Shown: positions 45,164-58,166 of the stretch, piece after piece
How the letters are laid out: each line of letters begins with the position of its first letter
Numbering within the stretch: the first letter of the stretch is position 1
Assembly: GCA_034359265.1 (NCBI GenBank)
Contig: CP136895.1
Location: 47,634,001 to 47,698,000, forward strand
DNA length: 64,000 nucleotides
Reading direction: 5' to 3'
Source of the DNA: Canna indica
Lineage: Eukaryota; Streptophyta; Magnoliopsida; Zingiberales; Cannaceae
The notes under the pieces: model-generated
Database searches by the model: none
What the model was told of the DNA's origin: nothing
The model's input: only the letters and a program-made list of their open reading frames with translations
Made by a program: the position numbers and the translations under genes

Positions 45164-46540
45164 ATGCTAGCTTCTCATGAGGGGTTAAAGAACGAACAAA
45201 TGAAAGTTTTCTTGAATGAATTTTTAGCTTTGTTTGAAGAACCTACTGGGTTGCCTCCACTCAAGAACCATGAGCACAAGATTCAGCTAGTACCAGGAAC
45301 ACAACTGATTGCCATGAGACCTTATAGATATCCTTATCACCAAAAGGAGGAGATCGAAAAGCAATGTGAGGAATTATTACGACAAGGGCTGATTCGAGTA
45401 AGCACTTCTCCCTTCTCTGCTCCTGTTTTATTAGTGGTTAAACTAGATAAATCTTGGAGGATGTGTGTTGATTATAGAGCATATATTGAATTCTGCCACT
45501 ATTAAAGATCAATTTCACATTCCTATTGTGGAGGAACTATTAGATTAATCATATGGCTCTATTATTTTTTCCAAGTTGGATTTGAGGTCCGGCTACCATC
45601 AAATCAGAATGGATTTGAATGATGTGGAGAAAACTCACCAAGGGTATTATGAGTTTTTGGTCATGCCTTTTGGGTTGACTACTGCCCCCTCTACATTTCA
45701 GTCTTTAATGAATGATATCTTCAAGAATTATCTGAGAAGATTTGTACCGGTTTTCTTTGATGATATTTTAGTATATAGCTCATCATGGGAGGAGCACTTG
45801 CATCATTTAAAGGAGGTATTCAGTGTTTTACAGAAGCACCAACTTCACTTCAATTGATCCAAATGTTCTATGATAATCACTCATGTATCATACCTTGGAC
45901 ACACAATATCTGGCAAGGGTGTGCTAATGGATACAGAAAAGATGGAAGCTATTTTAAAATGGCCACAACCTAATAATATGAGGGCCTTAAGGGGTTTCCT
46001 GGGTTTAGCAGGATACTACAAGAGATTCATCAAGAATTTTTCAAGCATGGCAGCACCTTTAACATCTTTATTGAGGAAGAATGCTTTTAGTTGGAATACT
46101 TCAGCTGATACAATTTTTTCAAAGTTGAAAATAGCTTTGTCTATAGAACCTATCTTGAGCCTTCCAAATTTCTCCAAATCATTCATTATAGAATGTGATG
46201 CTTGTGACATTGGCATAGGGACTGTCCTACATCAAGGAGAAGGACTGATTGCTTACTTTAGCCGAACACTTGCTCTTCAATATCAAAAACTACCAGCTTA
46301 TGAAAAATAATTAATGGGTTTCGTGAAAGAAATAAGGCACTAGACTCCGTACTTATGGGGGTCAACATTTGTGATTCGAACTGATCATTACAACTTAAAA
46401 TATTTACGAGAGCATAAGTTAATGACTAGTCCCCAACAAAAATGGGTAAGCAAGTTATTTGGATATGAGTTCATGATAGAGTACAAATCAGGAAGGCATA
46501 ATGTGGTGGCATCACTCTCAAGTATTCTTCGGCATACCAT
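45164..46540 (+). pseudogene. Reina reverse transcriptase and RNase H
   Basis: The frame at 45164 has EEPTGLPPLKNHEHKIQL, EELLRQGLIRVSTSPFSAP and WRMCVDYR. The frame at 45576 has [31 protein letters not shown] and the active site [10 protein letters not shown] with both Asp intact. A stop at 45857 interrupts, then VSYLGHTISGKGV, GFLGLAGYYKRFIKNFSS and the RNase H part FIIECDACDIGIGTVLHQ and RTDHYNLKYL follow in other frames to about 46515. Confidence 0.9.
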
Positions 46541-47070
46541 CCACAAACAAATGGTCAAACGGAGGCCGTTAATAAAAGTGTTGAGATCTATCTTAGGTGC
46601 TTGGTTGGGGATCAACCAAAGAAATGGGTTAAATGGCTGCCATGGGTTGAGTTTTCTTATAACACTAGTTATCATACTAGTCTTATCACCAACATTCAGT
46701 TCATAAAAGACAATTTTCAAAGCTTTCTCCTAGATTCTATGGGCCATTCATGATAAAGAAGCGCATTGGAACAGTTGCATATGAGCTAGAGCTGCCTACA
46801 AACTCAAAAATTCATCATGTCTTCCATGTATCACTTTTAAAGAAGTTTGTATGGCAGCCACCCATGCAGCTACCCATACGTGCTACCAGAAATCTCAGCC
46901 CAGAACCCTTATGAGCAGCCACAAGCTATACTAGATAAAAGGTTCAAGGACAATCAATGGGAATATCTAGTTATGTGGGCAGGACTACTGCAGGAGGATG
47001 GCTCTTAGGAGAAAGAAGTTGAATTGAAACAGTTCTTTCCTACATTGAGGCTTGAGGACAAGCCTCATGT
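46541..47070 (+). pseudogene. Reina integrase C-terminus and chromodomain, core deleted
   Basis: At about 46518 the RNase H linker (VVASLSS) jumps straight to the end of the integrase core. YHPQTNGQTEAVNK is readable in the frame offset from the open one, then the end of core and C-terminal domain. The H2C2 zinc finger and the first two catalytic Asp blocks are missing, roughly 700 bases. Near 46900-47045 the chromodomain reads EQPQAILDKRFKDNQWEYLV and GSWEKEVELKQFFPTL. Confidence 0.8.
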
Positions 47071-47085
47071 GGGGGAGGGAAGTGG
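47071..47085 (+). other. Reina polypurine tract
   Basis: GGGGGAGGGAAGTGG directly before the 3' LTR start at 47086. Confidence 0.9.
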
Positions 47086-47584
47086 TGTAAGAAATCAGCA
47101 ATTGCAGACTTATAAAAGGCACAGTCATGGCAAGTGAAAGAATGTGAAGAACAAGGATGAATTCTAAGGTTGATGAAAATGTGCAGGTTACTTTTCATTG
47201 ACGGTATATGGTTTGTTTTCTATTTTTCATAACAAACAAGTAAATACAAGAATATAAACACATTGTATATCACTGAATATTGGAGAGGGGCAAAAGGGTA
47301 TTTTTCATTTTATTTCTCTGTAATGAGTGTACAGGTATTAAAACTCTCGAACAGGAGAGAGTTTACAGTTTTATGAATCTGAATACAAATTTACATTTGT
47401 TCTTTCATCTCCCATTCCTTGGTTGCCTAGGGTTGTCTTCCAATTGCAACCATAGGTAGAAGAAAGGCCAAGGAGATTCTTCAACAAGTCGCTGAGGAAG
47501 ATTGGCAACTAGAGCAGGAACAATCCGAGTCTGCAACAGCGTCTTCCCGCCCTTGGGCTCGCTCACAACTTGGGAAACATGACA
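47086..47584 (+). repeat. Reina 3' LTR
   Basis: TGTAAGAAATC to CATGACA. Pairs with 43192-43689 over its length. Confidence 0.9.
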
Positions 47585-47690
47585 CTCTGGTTGTCCAATA
47601 ACTCCCTTTCTGGAGAAATCCCATCTCCTCCTTGTGTTCTAACTAATATTGAGTTCTTGGATTTATTAAAAACAAGCTTTTTGGATCTGT
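47585..47690 (+). pseudogene. LRR protein exon fragment, right half
   Basis: After the CTCTG duplication the frame reads LWLSNNSLSGEIPSPP then CVLTNIEFLDL, continuing the LRR pattern of 43031-43191. It ends where LINE sequence starts at about 47691, so the LRR gene was broken on both sides. Confidence 0.8.
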
Positions 47691-50374
47691 GTCTTTATAC
47701 TTAGCATTTAAAAGTTGTACCCATTTAGAATTTTCATATTAAGAATAGGCAAAATTCTTTTAGCTGCCAAAGCTTTCTTCATCAAGTGTAAATTTTTGAT
47801 ACCCAAACCTCCTATACTCCTGCTGTTAGACACAATTTTCCAACTGATAAATCTAGCTGACTTTCTACTATTTCTTGAATTCCAGAAGAAATCTCTCTCC
47901 ATTTTATCAATTTCAGATAAGGTCTTTTCATTTACCTAGGATGACATAAATGAATGAACAGGGATTGAATTAATTACTGAATTCAATAGAGTACTTTTTT
48001 CTGCTTGTGAAATCTGATTACTTGCCCAAAACTCGATTCTCTTCTTAATTTTCTGAATCAAAATCTTCTTATGCTTCTTATCAAGCCTCTTTGGAGATAT
48101 ATAGGTGCCTAGATATTTCATAGGATATTTACCCTCTTTCATCTCAAAACACTTACATATCTTATGTTTTGTCTCAGCCATACAATTACCAGGGAAATAA
48201 ATCTCTGATTTCTTTCTATTAATTTTCTGTCCAATGATCTCACAGTACGATTCCAACGCCTTCTCCAAGTTTCTGCAAGATTTTTCATTCCTTCTAAAGA
48301 AAAATACTATGTCATCTGCAAATAGCAAATGACTTAGTTCAATCTCACCCATTGTGAAAGGTTTAATCCTACCTTCATTAATTGCTTTGTTAATCAACTC
48401 AGATAAAAGCTGCTCCATAACAATAAACAGATAAGGAGAAAATGGATCTCCTTGTCTAATTCCTTTCTGACTTGGAAATTTTTTAGAGTCCTCTCCATTC
48501 ACTCTACATGAAAACCATACCCCTTTCATACAATTTTCAATCCAAGCTATCGTTTTTTCATGTAATCCCATCTTCTTTAAAATTTACAAAATCACCCTCC
48601 AATTTGCCCTATCATATGCCTTTTCCAAGTCTATCTTCATTATCACAACATGATACTTTGTTTTGGATTTGTATACTGAGTTCACCACTTCACTAACAAG
48701 CAATATGCAATCCTGCATGTTTCTTTTTGGCACAAAAGCATTTTGTTCCATTCCAATCACCTTTGGCAGCAAACTCCTGATTTTATTTATTATCACTTTA
48801 GTAAGCACCTTGTAAATGACTTTGGGGCTATTGGCCTATACTCACTAATTTCTTTAGGAGCATCAGACATAGGAACCATAACCAATACAGTTTCCTTCCA
48901 CTTATCTGGAATCCTAGAATTTTCAAAAATTCCCTTGAATTCCATTTTGATAACTTCTTTTACAATCTTCCAACATCTTAAGTAGAACTCCAATATAAAT
49001 CCATCAATCTCTGAGCTCTTTCCCCTTCCCAAACCTGTCAAAGCTTGCCATATTTTATCCTCACTGAACTCTCTTTCAAGTTTCTCTGCCTCTTCGACAT
49101 CTATTTTATTCTACTTAATTGATTCAATTTGCATCCCAGCGATACTGCTACTCTCATTTTGAGACCAAAGCTCCTCATACCATTCAACAAAACAATTCGC
49201 AATTTCCTTGCTATCAGTCATAACTTTTTCATTCACTGTCAGTTCTTCAATTCTACTTTTCCTCCTTCTCAGCATAACCAGATTGTGAAAATACCTTGTA
49301 TTTTTATTTCCATCTTCAATTCATTTCTTCGTGATTTTGGACCACTACTTTATCTGAATTTGCTTACTCAAGGCCCCAACTTTCCTTTCTAATATACTCA
49401 TATACATTAACTCATTGTCACTCAGGCCAATCTGTTCATCTTTCATTTCAACCCTACTTAGCTCTCTCAAAGCTTCCCTCAGATTCCTCTCCAAATTGCC
49501 AATCTTCATTCTATTCCAGTTCTTTAAGTCTAAAGTCGGTCTTTCCTGAATACCATATAAAGAATCAAAAGAACAATTCTCAGTACTCCAAGCTCTACTA
49601 ACCACATCATCAAGCTCTTCATACTCCAACAAGAAGTGTTCAAAAATAAAATTCTTTTCCAGTCCACCTCTTCTTCATTCCTTTCCACAAGTAAACACTA
49701 AATGCCTGTGATCTGAATCAACTATTTGCATATGAACTACTTCCATAAAGTAGTTCCATTCCAGCCATTTTGTGTTGTACAACACTCTATCCAACATTGC
49801 CTTTATTAACCTTCCATCCTTCATGTTATTTGTCCAAGTAAAATAAGGACCTTTGTAACCAGCATCAACTAAACCAGACTTGTCAATGAAGTTCCTGAAA
49901 TTAGCTACACTTGAAACCTCTCCCTCCTCTCTTCTCTTTATCTTCAAGTATGCAATTCATATCTCCCATTATTATTCAGAGACATGTGTCAACATTCATC
50001 TCTCCCAGCAATTTCCATAACTTGCTTCTTACTATCACATTATTACTAGCATAAATACTAGTAAACAAAAATAATTTGGCATTGCTCATTTTGAAAACCA
50101 CATTCACTGACTATCTGTCTTTATATACCAATTTACCCTCATAAATTGCTTTCTTCCACATTAAAATAATCCCTTCTGATCTTCCAATACTAGCTTCCAT
50201 TGTACCTTCCCAATTTCTACCAAAACTTTTTAAGAATTTATCAGCCTCCTCCATCTCCATATAAGTTTCTCGAAGTAGGACAATCTCAGCATTATTCATT
50301 CTGATAAGTAGTCTCAAATAAGCCACTGCATCTTTTCTCCCAGCCCCTCTTATATTCCAGGAAATTACCTTCAT
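47691..50374 (-). pseudogene. LINE ORF2: endonuclease and reverse transcriptase
   Basis: Starts at the ATG at 50374 (MKVISWNIRGAGRKDAVAYL), the conserved start of plant L1 ORF2 apurinic-type endonuclease. Endonuclease pieces run to about 49675 (YFTWTNN, DRVLYN, DSDHRHLVF). RT pieces run 49041-47936: GRGKSSEIDGFILEFY, QNAFVPKRNMQDC, GIRQGDPFSPYLFI and the active site LLFADDIVFF with intact A-D-D. The frame at 47902-47708 (FISWKIVSNSRSIGGLGIKN) is the usual post-RT region. Frameshifts and stops occur throughout. Confidence 0.9.
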
Positions 50375-50381
50375 TTCGAAA

Positions 50382-53000
50382 CCTCTTCATTCTTTGCATC
50401 CATCTCTCCATCTCTAGGATCGCCATTATCCTTCAAAGCACTACATGTTGGGATTGAAGAAGAAGCACAGCAGAATAAGCAATTTTTAAAAAAAATACAA
50501 ACCATCCCAAAACCAGCGATCAACTTTAGCAATCTTTAAGAAATTCAATCTACGAGTAGAAGGAGATGATATACCTTATACCGCATATGGTAAGGCTGCT
50601 CCTATCCCCGTTTCAAGACGTCCAAGCACACGTCCTCCAGAGAAGGTCCAAACCAAACGCCTCGCAACCAAGGGACAGCGAACACCAAGACCCGTTGTGG
50701 CTCAACAGAGAGGGAAACTCAACACCAAAATGCACCTAGGTGAAGTCGGCCCTTCCACCAAGAACCGAGCACCAAAAGGGAGGAAGGGGGGATGAGAATA
50801 CCACGAAACGAGGAGAAAGATGAAGGAATACCTCAATGTCCTCCTTGGACTCCTCCAAGAAGATCAAGGAGATGGCACACCCAAGAAGAAGAGACCTCCA
50901 AATCGACTTCATAAAACCGGGAAGGAGGACCTTGATCGCCGGCCACCCATGGAGATCAAGAGGAGCTCTTTGGAGTCTTGGTCTTCAAGAAGCTTCTCAA
51001 GAATCCAAGTCTTAGCTCCTCTCCAAGATCTCTAACCAATTTGCTTAACCTCTCTCAAAGGAGGTTAGGCCATCTATTTATAAGGTGAGTAGGTGGCGCC
51101 CATGGTGGACCTGGCCCCCCTTTTTTAAATCATCTCATCAGAATTCAAAATTCTATGTTTTGCCTCCAAAACAATAATTTATAATTAATTCAAAATTTAA
51201 TTAAATCCAACTAAATATAAACGTTAATTTATCTCTATAAATTAAATTCTTATTGATTAGGATTTATCATGTGTCAATCCCTATAATTCAAGGATGCCCT
51301 ACAAATTAGGGTTATCGAGGAACTCCTTCCTCGCGTATTCGTTCTTATATGAAATATCTTTCCTATCATGTCCGTAAACGAGATCTGTGATCGTGTTACA
51401 GCGTGTCCATGCTAGTAGACATATAGTGCTGCATTCGGATTTATCTCAAAAGGTCTATTATGAGGTTAGCCTGTTGTGTGTGACCCATTGGGCCCCACAC
51501 TAAGCCGGCAGTGAGTTGTGCATAATGGAGAGTCGGATCTCATAGAATGAATTTTATTCGAATCTTACGAGCCACCACTAAAACCCCTTTAGTGTGGTCG
51601 TGAGAGACTTCACTCACAAGTCAAGATTGACATCTAGCAACGTGTCATGACTACCCGGATAGTGTGAGGTTCAAACTACAAGGATCGAACACCCTTCAGT
51701 GACCAGTTACCGTCCAACTAAGTCCCCCGATTACAACGTCCCAAAGTCGGCTAGGGTACGAAAGAAGTGTCAAACCCTAATACCAATTCATATCTATTCC
51801 ACCCGCCAAGATGTCGTCTTAATAATGAAACGTCAAAAACTTCTTCCTGACTTTCATCTCTACTCTGGCCAGAGATTCCCAAGTCAACACTTGTAGGGAC
51901 ACATAGGATGTTATTTTCTCTCACTAGGAGTAATCGATTCCATGTTGGTTGCTCACCTACCTCCATAAATGTTTCCTCATGCCCAGTACTATCCGGCACA
52001 TGACGCTGAGGGCCATGTAGGGATAAAATCAAGGCAATTGGTTGTCACTCACAAGGTAACCATGACAATCTCAGGGTCCAAGGACTGCTTGCACCTAATA
52101 TCACTCGAGGAACATCCCATTGACACTAATGTAAGGATTTTATTCTGTGCTCCTCATGCATGTCCGTTCAGTTAACACATTTCCTAATGAGTACATGCAC
52201 TTGTACATTAATGATAGCTCATAGGTAACTGTAAAATCAGCTACCCCTTATCGTATATAGCATGTACCAAGTGCACCAGTGTATCTAGAATCATCAATCC
52301 CCTAATTGGTGATCCTACGACTGGGAATATTTAGAATAGGGGTATCTGGATTCCAAGTCTCACTGGAATAATCTTAACATGGCTTTAGAATTAGTTGCCC
52401 GAGTTCATGGGGTTCATCACAATCTAATATATAGAAAATATAGATGTATAGATGCAGCATATGATGAAAAGATGCCTCATATTATTCATTAACCATAAAT
52501 AATTTCCTACACATCAACATGTGATTGGCTCAAGGGCACTATTTCTTTAGAGCATCTTCTCCTCTTATTTTTTTTCCCTCTGTATTCAACAGGTATGTTA
52601 ACTAGAATAGAAGAAGCTTTCCCAATTCCTCTACCTCTTGGCCCATCCTTGCCACCTACTCTAGATAACTCCGGGTCCAAACAAGCCTCCGAGAAATCAG
52701 CCTCCAAGCTTCCTACCAACTTATTAATTTGTCTTTGCTTTTCATTCGGCATACACTCCACCTCCCCCATCTATGTATCATCTTTCTTTGCCTGGAAACA
52801 GAAACTGTTATCAATTTCCTTAGTTACCTCTTCAAGTGCCATCTCCATTCCTGAACTATCCTCAATTATACATACTGATTTTTCTCCTGTCTTCTCCTTG
52901 CCCATACTTGAATTCTCAATGACAGCTACTAGTTGTACTCTTTCCTTTCTTAATTGTCATACACCCCAAGGTTCCTTGCATAACCAAAGCTAGCCCCTTC
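50382..53000 (-). pseudogene. LINE ORF1 remnant, split by solo LTR
   Basis: To the right of the solo LTR a frame (52770-52507) reads KQRQINKLVGSLEADFSEAC and IPVEYRGKKNKRRR, suited to the basic C-terminal part of plant LINE ORF1. To the left (50445-50382) the frame ends DGEMDAKNEEVSK and TGA. That TGA overlaps the ORF2 start as ATGA. The N-terminal part of ORF1 is not seen and is lost at the junction with Tekay-2. Confidence 0.6.
50446..52548 (-). repeat. Solo LTR of the copia family seen at 29724
   Basis: TGTTGGGATTGAAG to 'gggcactatttcttta' follows the copia LTRs along their length, in the same orientation, with LINE sequence on both sides and no internal region. It is shorter (2.1 against 2.3-2.5 kb) through deletions, for example near 51260. 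I could not confirm a 5-bp target duplication; the right end appears eroded. Confidence 0.85.
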
Positions 53001-53094
53001 CCTTATGGATTCCAATACCTTAATTTATTTAATAAATTATTGTTAGGAATAAATATGATGGTGTTACAATCAATAATAAGTAATGAAATTTCCG

Positions 53095-53590
53095 CCCTTC
53101 ATCTAAACAGGATCACATGACAGCGTTCTATCTAATATGATGCAATCACAGCCCTCTATTTAACATGATACAATCTCAGCCTTACATCTAACCAGATGCA
53201 ATTACCACCCTCCATCTACATGATGAAATCATAGCCATACATCTAATCAGATGCAGTCACAGCCCTCCATCTAACCAGATGCAATCACAGCTCTCCATCT
53301 ACATGATGCAATCACAGCCCCCATCTAACCAGATGCAATCACAGCTCTCCATCTAACTTGATGTAATCTCGGCCTTCCATCTAACGTGATGTAATCTCAG
53401 CCTTTCATCTAACATGATGCATCAACAGCCTTACATCTATCCTGATGCAATCCCATCCCTCCATTTACATGATGAAATCATAACCTTATATCTACACCAG
53501 ATCAAATCTCTGCCCTTCATTTCAACCATTTCAATCCAGCCCTCCATCTCATCCAAACCAATCTCAACCCTTCATTTCATCTCCCCCACC
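53095..53590 (+). repeat. Minisatellite in LTR, about 28 bp unit (left copy)
   Basis: About 17 units like 'catctaaccagatgcaatcacagccctc' with substitutions and small gaps. The same array lies in the right LTR at 61425-61910, so it predates insertion. Confidence 0.9.
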
Positions 53591-53619
53591 TAGGTCATCT
53601 TCATCTCCTCCTCCCCTCC

Positions 53620-53790
53620 ACCTGCCGCCGCCGCCCTTTCTCCGGCCGCCCTGCCGCGTGGCGCGGCTGCCTGCTCATGGCAGCGACGCCACGCCAGGCG
53701 CCGCTGCTCGCCGAGTGCCACCTTCCCCACGGCGCCTCGCCGGCGTAGCTGCCGCCGCGGCGCCTCCTCTGGGCACGGCCGGTGCCTACC
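53620..53790. other. GC-rich block specific to the left LTR
   Basis: Rich in GCCGCC/GGCGCC words, about 75-80% GC by eye. The right LTR has only about 40 corresponding bases (61945-62000). It is either an insertion in the left LTR or a deletion in the right. Alanine/arginine-rich open frames here are composition effects. Confidence 0.6.
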
Positions 53791-54589
53791 GGCCGACTGC
53801 AATAGGAGAAGAAAAAAAACCAAGAAAAGGAAAAAAACAATATTTTATTCCAAAATGAGGTAACCCACATGATTCAATAAGAAATGACCAATCCGTCTTC
53901 CGATCCGATACGAGAAAATGCGTCAAAAATCAACAGAAACCCCGAGACATGAGAACAACGACATGAATCAAGAATTGGAGAAAAGAATGCCTAAATCCAC
54001 TCATCGGATAGAGAGAAAATGGAAGAAAAAGATGCGCAGGATCTTCGCCCGATCAACACCGACGAACTCGCAAAAATCCGACTCCGACGGCTCCTCCTCC
54101 TCGACGGCGCCCTCTCTCTCCTCTCCTTTGCCTTGGGTGGCGTGCGGCTCAAACCTTTGGCTGCACACCCCAGGGTCTAATTTATAGACACTGGTTGGGT
54201 CCAAATGACCAAAATTACCTAAGCTATCTGACTTAAATAGCGCATAACTCATCCGATCTAACTCCGATTCGAGATCCGATTGCACCGCCAAATTTGCCTC
54301 GAGACCCTCTATCACCCTAGCATACTAAATCACGGAGATAAGACAAATAAAATTTTTCTTAATTTTTCTACATTAGATGCTTACTCAAGTCTAATCCCGA
54401 AACTTCCCGACAATCCGCGCTAACTAGGGTCCACAATCCCCCGCTTAAGAATAAAATATTACTATTAAGATTTTTGGGTATTACAATTCCCTCCCTCCTT
54501 AAAGAAAATTCGTTCTCGAATTTTGAGATGAAAGAAAGAAGTTCACCTTGGCATTAAAAATGTACGGGTACTATACTTCTCTCTTATAT

Positions 54590-57286
54590 TGTCACACCCC
54601 AACTGAGGGTAGTGTGACCGGCCAGGGCCTACATCCTACCTTGTAGCCTACTATCTACACTGACCGTCAAGAAAACCAGAACATATCAAAAGAAAACCAC
54701 GATGCAATCTTTATTTAAAGTTTTCAAAGTTCACAAATATATTTTTCAAACCAAAGTAGAAAAACCAACATCATCATAAACTAACATCTCAAATATCAAA
54801 GTTTAATACAAGCTTTTCCAAACACTAACTGTCAGTGTAGAAAAATAGAAGACACTACTACTACATGACACTAGGCTATGACCCAAGGACGCCGCTACGA
54901 GATATGGCACCACCACCTGCCCTCCAGCTGCTCTATGCCAACAAGCCTCAACCACTGCTCATGCTCTGCAAAAACAAAGGAAACAAACTGTGAGTCCACT
55001 TGGGACTCAGTGAGCGGTTCTTTCGAACCTCCACATAATCCACATTTAGTCATCCATAACATATAAAACAGCATAGAATATGATCCAGGAGGTAAGCTAC
55101 TTTTTAGTGTGACTACCGACCCCATGGGTCATTCTATATAGACCATATAGGAGAAACCTTCCATAACGGCCTAACTTTGCCACCTAGAATCCGGCCCTTA
55201 GGGCCTACTTATGCTATAAGAATCCCGGCTACAATCGGTCCTACCATACGAGGTAGAATCACACTAGCCGTTCGGCCACATCATATCAAGATGTAAACAA
55301 GAAATCTCGGGCCATCGACTAGGATGGTCTACTAGTCTCCGGACACCGTCTGGAATAGGGATAGCTACTCCCACCCAACTGGGGTCTGACACCTAGCGGG
55401 CCCGCTAGTGCATCTCAAGACCCAATCACTGGTCGAGCCAAGCATTGGTCATTTTCGACCTCCATGCTTCTCGGCGGACTATCTCAAGCACATCACACAG
55501 ACAAATGTCTTAGGGTTTTCTTATATACACCGCGGGCAGTTACCTGCATCCGGCCCTCACCCGGCTTGTAGGGTCAACAATTCAATGTCACCCTTCCGAA
55601 AAATGTGTACACCTAATAATTATAGGTTTTCAAAAATGAATACAAGAAGTCTTAGAAGTTGAGTCATTCCCTGGTTTTGTTTCCATATCTAATATGAACC
55701 TTGCAAAGTCCTACATATTATCTAGCGTCATACGCTATCTTGGGTGAAGAATTCCGTGTACCGGACTTGGAATTTCACCCATTAACATTTTCGGACAGCA
55801 TATATATATAAAAGAAATGTAATTATAATTCACAACAACTACCATGCATAACTACGAGATTCAACGATAAAAATTGATATATTGCATAAAGAATTAATTT
55901 CAATATGGAACATCGTATCTAGCATGGTAAAATATCAAATAATTCCCACAAGGAATATACTATCTAGCATGGTAAAAATATTCCAACAACACTTACCAAA
56001 TTTAATCATGAGCAATAATTAAACATGATATTAGCAATTAAATGAAACCTTTCTTGACTACATATACCATATAAGCATTGGCAAGAACATTTCCAAAATG
56101 ATAGTATAGATCTACCCCAACAATTCACAACATGAAGATGGATTAACATTAACATGATTATGAATAATCATTAAACAGAGGGATATGAACAACTACACAA
56201 AATCGCTCGTTTCCTCCCCCTTTCCCTTGATCGGCCAAAGCTTGAGCAAGTTTACCCTTGCTCGGCCGAACCATACATGTGGGAAGGGGCTGGAATTTAT
56301 GCGTTTTAACCAGTAGAACAGTAAACATAAACTTCAAATTTAATCTAACATTTAAACATGAAGGTGCGAGTTAATGCGATAAACTAAGAGATCCAACAAT
56401 CCAATGTAAACAGCCCAACTTTTCCCCCTTCTACTGCTCGGCCAACTCAAGCAGGATGATGACCATGCTCGGCCGAACCCTCTAGGGGTGGTGGACTTAG
56501 CTGCGGCATCAACTCAAGCATCATTCCAAAACCGAAAACAAAACGAATACAAGTCGATATGCGAGTTGCGAGACGAGCGAGGAAATTGGGGAAAATTTCG
56601 GCATGACCTTTCCTCTTTTTCCTCAACTCAACCAGCCCCTTAAAATGAGAAATCAACATGTTTTCAAACACGAAATCACAGTATGGTTACAACGATTTAA
56701 AAATCCAACATGGGGAAACAACTCGATCGGCAAAACTCGCGAAGAAAAATCTCGATCTCAAAACCTATGGGGCCAGCCACCCGCCTCCCCTCAACATCTA
56801 CTCTAACCACGCACCTTGAATTGGATTGCGAAGAAATCTTGATGAAACGAGATTCTGATCTCCTTGAGCGTTGTCGTGAAATCGGAACCGACAAGATCTC
56901 CTCCTCCTCTCTCCCTTTCTCCCTCTCGATGGGCTGCGTGCGGCTCTCTCTTTGAACCGCACGGGTGGCTTGGGTGAGGGGTTTTATTCCCCTCATCCAA
57001 TGACCCATTTGCCCCTCACTTGACTTGACTTCTACTCGGTTCGATCCGAGTCCGATTCGGACTTCAATCCTATCCGCACTCATGAGTCGAACTCGACTTT
57101 AATAAGGCATCATAAGTAAGAAAGGAAATAACCATTGAACTCATTTAACTTCATATTTCCATGGGTCGGGTTATACCTCCTACTCGAGGCGATTTTCGCG
57201 GCTCGACCCGGCTAACCTCCGATCTGGTACGCTGCACCAAAATAGATTTTTTAAAATAAATATTAGGAAATTTTTCGGGTCTTGCA
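54590..57286 (-). repeat. Solo LTR of a related gypsy family (2697 bp)
   Basis: TGTCACACCCCAACTGAGG to 'cgggtcttgca', flanked by a perfect 5-bp duplication TATAT (54585-54589 and 57287-57291). Across the duplication the host sequence continues ('cttctctcttatat' + 'catgctcgacctgccaa'), as in Tekay-1 at 9538-9565. Its ends resemble chromovirus LTRs. No internal domain is left, so it arose by LTR-LTR recombination. Confidence 0.9.
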
Positions 57287-57798
57287 TATATCATGCTCGA
57301 CCTGCCAACCACACCTAATTTTTCCAGGATTAAATTAAAATCAATAATCGAATCTATCAACAATAACTCAATGCTTAAATAAGAATCAAATCAATTAGAC
57401 CCTTTAGCCTAACAATTAGTATTAAAAATCAATTATCAACGCATATGATCAAATCTGCTTCATTTGATTCTTATAATTCTTCAATTACAATATGCCAGCA
57501 ACCCTTTGCAACATCAACCATTTAATAACATTCTTAAAACAAATTAATTATTAAACCTCACCTATAAGGTATAAAACTCATGCACAACCACCTAGGATCA
57601 ATAGGTAATCTTTAACCTTAATACCAATAGGTGAATATCTTACGTTTGAGGCCACAACTCTAATGGGTAATATCTCATTTCAAATATGTCGAGTCACAAT
57701 CTCAACTAGGCATTCTCATAAACATCAATGATTATCTTTCCTATGTAGTGCCAAAACATTTGGCATTGCAGTGCATCATCATCCACAACGAGTACTTG

Positions 57799-58166
<368 letters not shown>

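Larger units (their letters stand above)
43192..47584 (+). mobile_element. Reina chromovirus (Ty3/gypsy) with integrase deletion
   Basis: Compact element: 498-bp and 499-bp LTRs, PBS, gag, protease, RT, RNase H, an integrase remnant and chromodomain, PPT. The 5-bp target duplication CTCTG at 43187-43191 and 47585-47589 is perfect. Small LTRs and the C-terminal chromodomain fit the Reina clade. It lies within an LRR exon. It is inactive: several frameshifts and stops, and most of the integrase core is missing. Confidence 0.95.
47691..53015 (-). mobile_element. L1-like LINE, truncated, with nested solo LTR
   Basis: Minus strand. ORF1 remnant on the right, ORF2 (endonuclease, RT) on the left, with a copia solo LTR at 50446-52548 between or within ORF1. 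The 3' end is missing: no RNase H region, 3' UTR or poly-A (poly-T on plus) is found before the LRR fragment at 47690. The right end joins Tekay-2 LTR sequence at about 53015. The loss of the 3' end points to a later deletion, not to normal 5' truncation. Confidence 0.85.
53016..54485 (-). repeat. Tekay-2 3' LTR, truncated
   Basis: Aligns with 61341-62653 from 'ccttaatttatttaataaatta' to 'tttttgggtattaca'. The first half of the LTR is missing. Positions 53620-53790 hold extra GC-rich DNA that the right LTR lacks. Confidence 0.85.

Noticed and set aside
50446..52548. 5-bp target duplication for the solo copia LTR
   Set aside because: Left flank CTACA does not match any plausible right flank; the end is eroded, so the duplication is not claimed.
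53095..53590. Regular repeats resembling a CRISPR array
   Set aside because: Units are directly adjacent without unique spacers, diverge gradually, and occur in both LTRs of a plant retroelement; it is a minisatellite.
53590..53870. Ala/Arg-rich frames on the minus strand
   Set aside because: Composition effect of the GC-rich block in an LTR.
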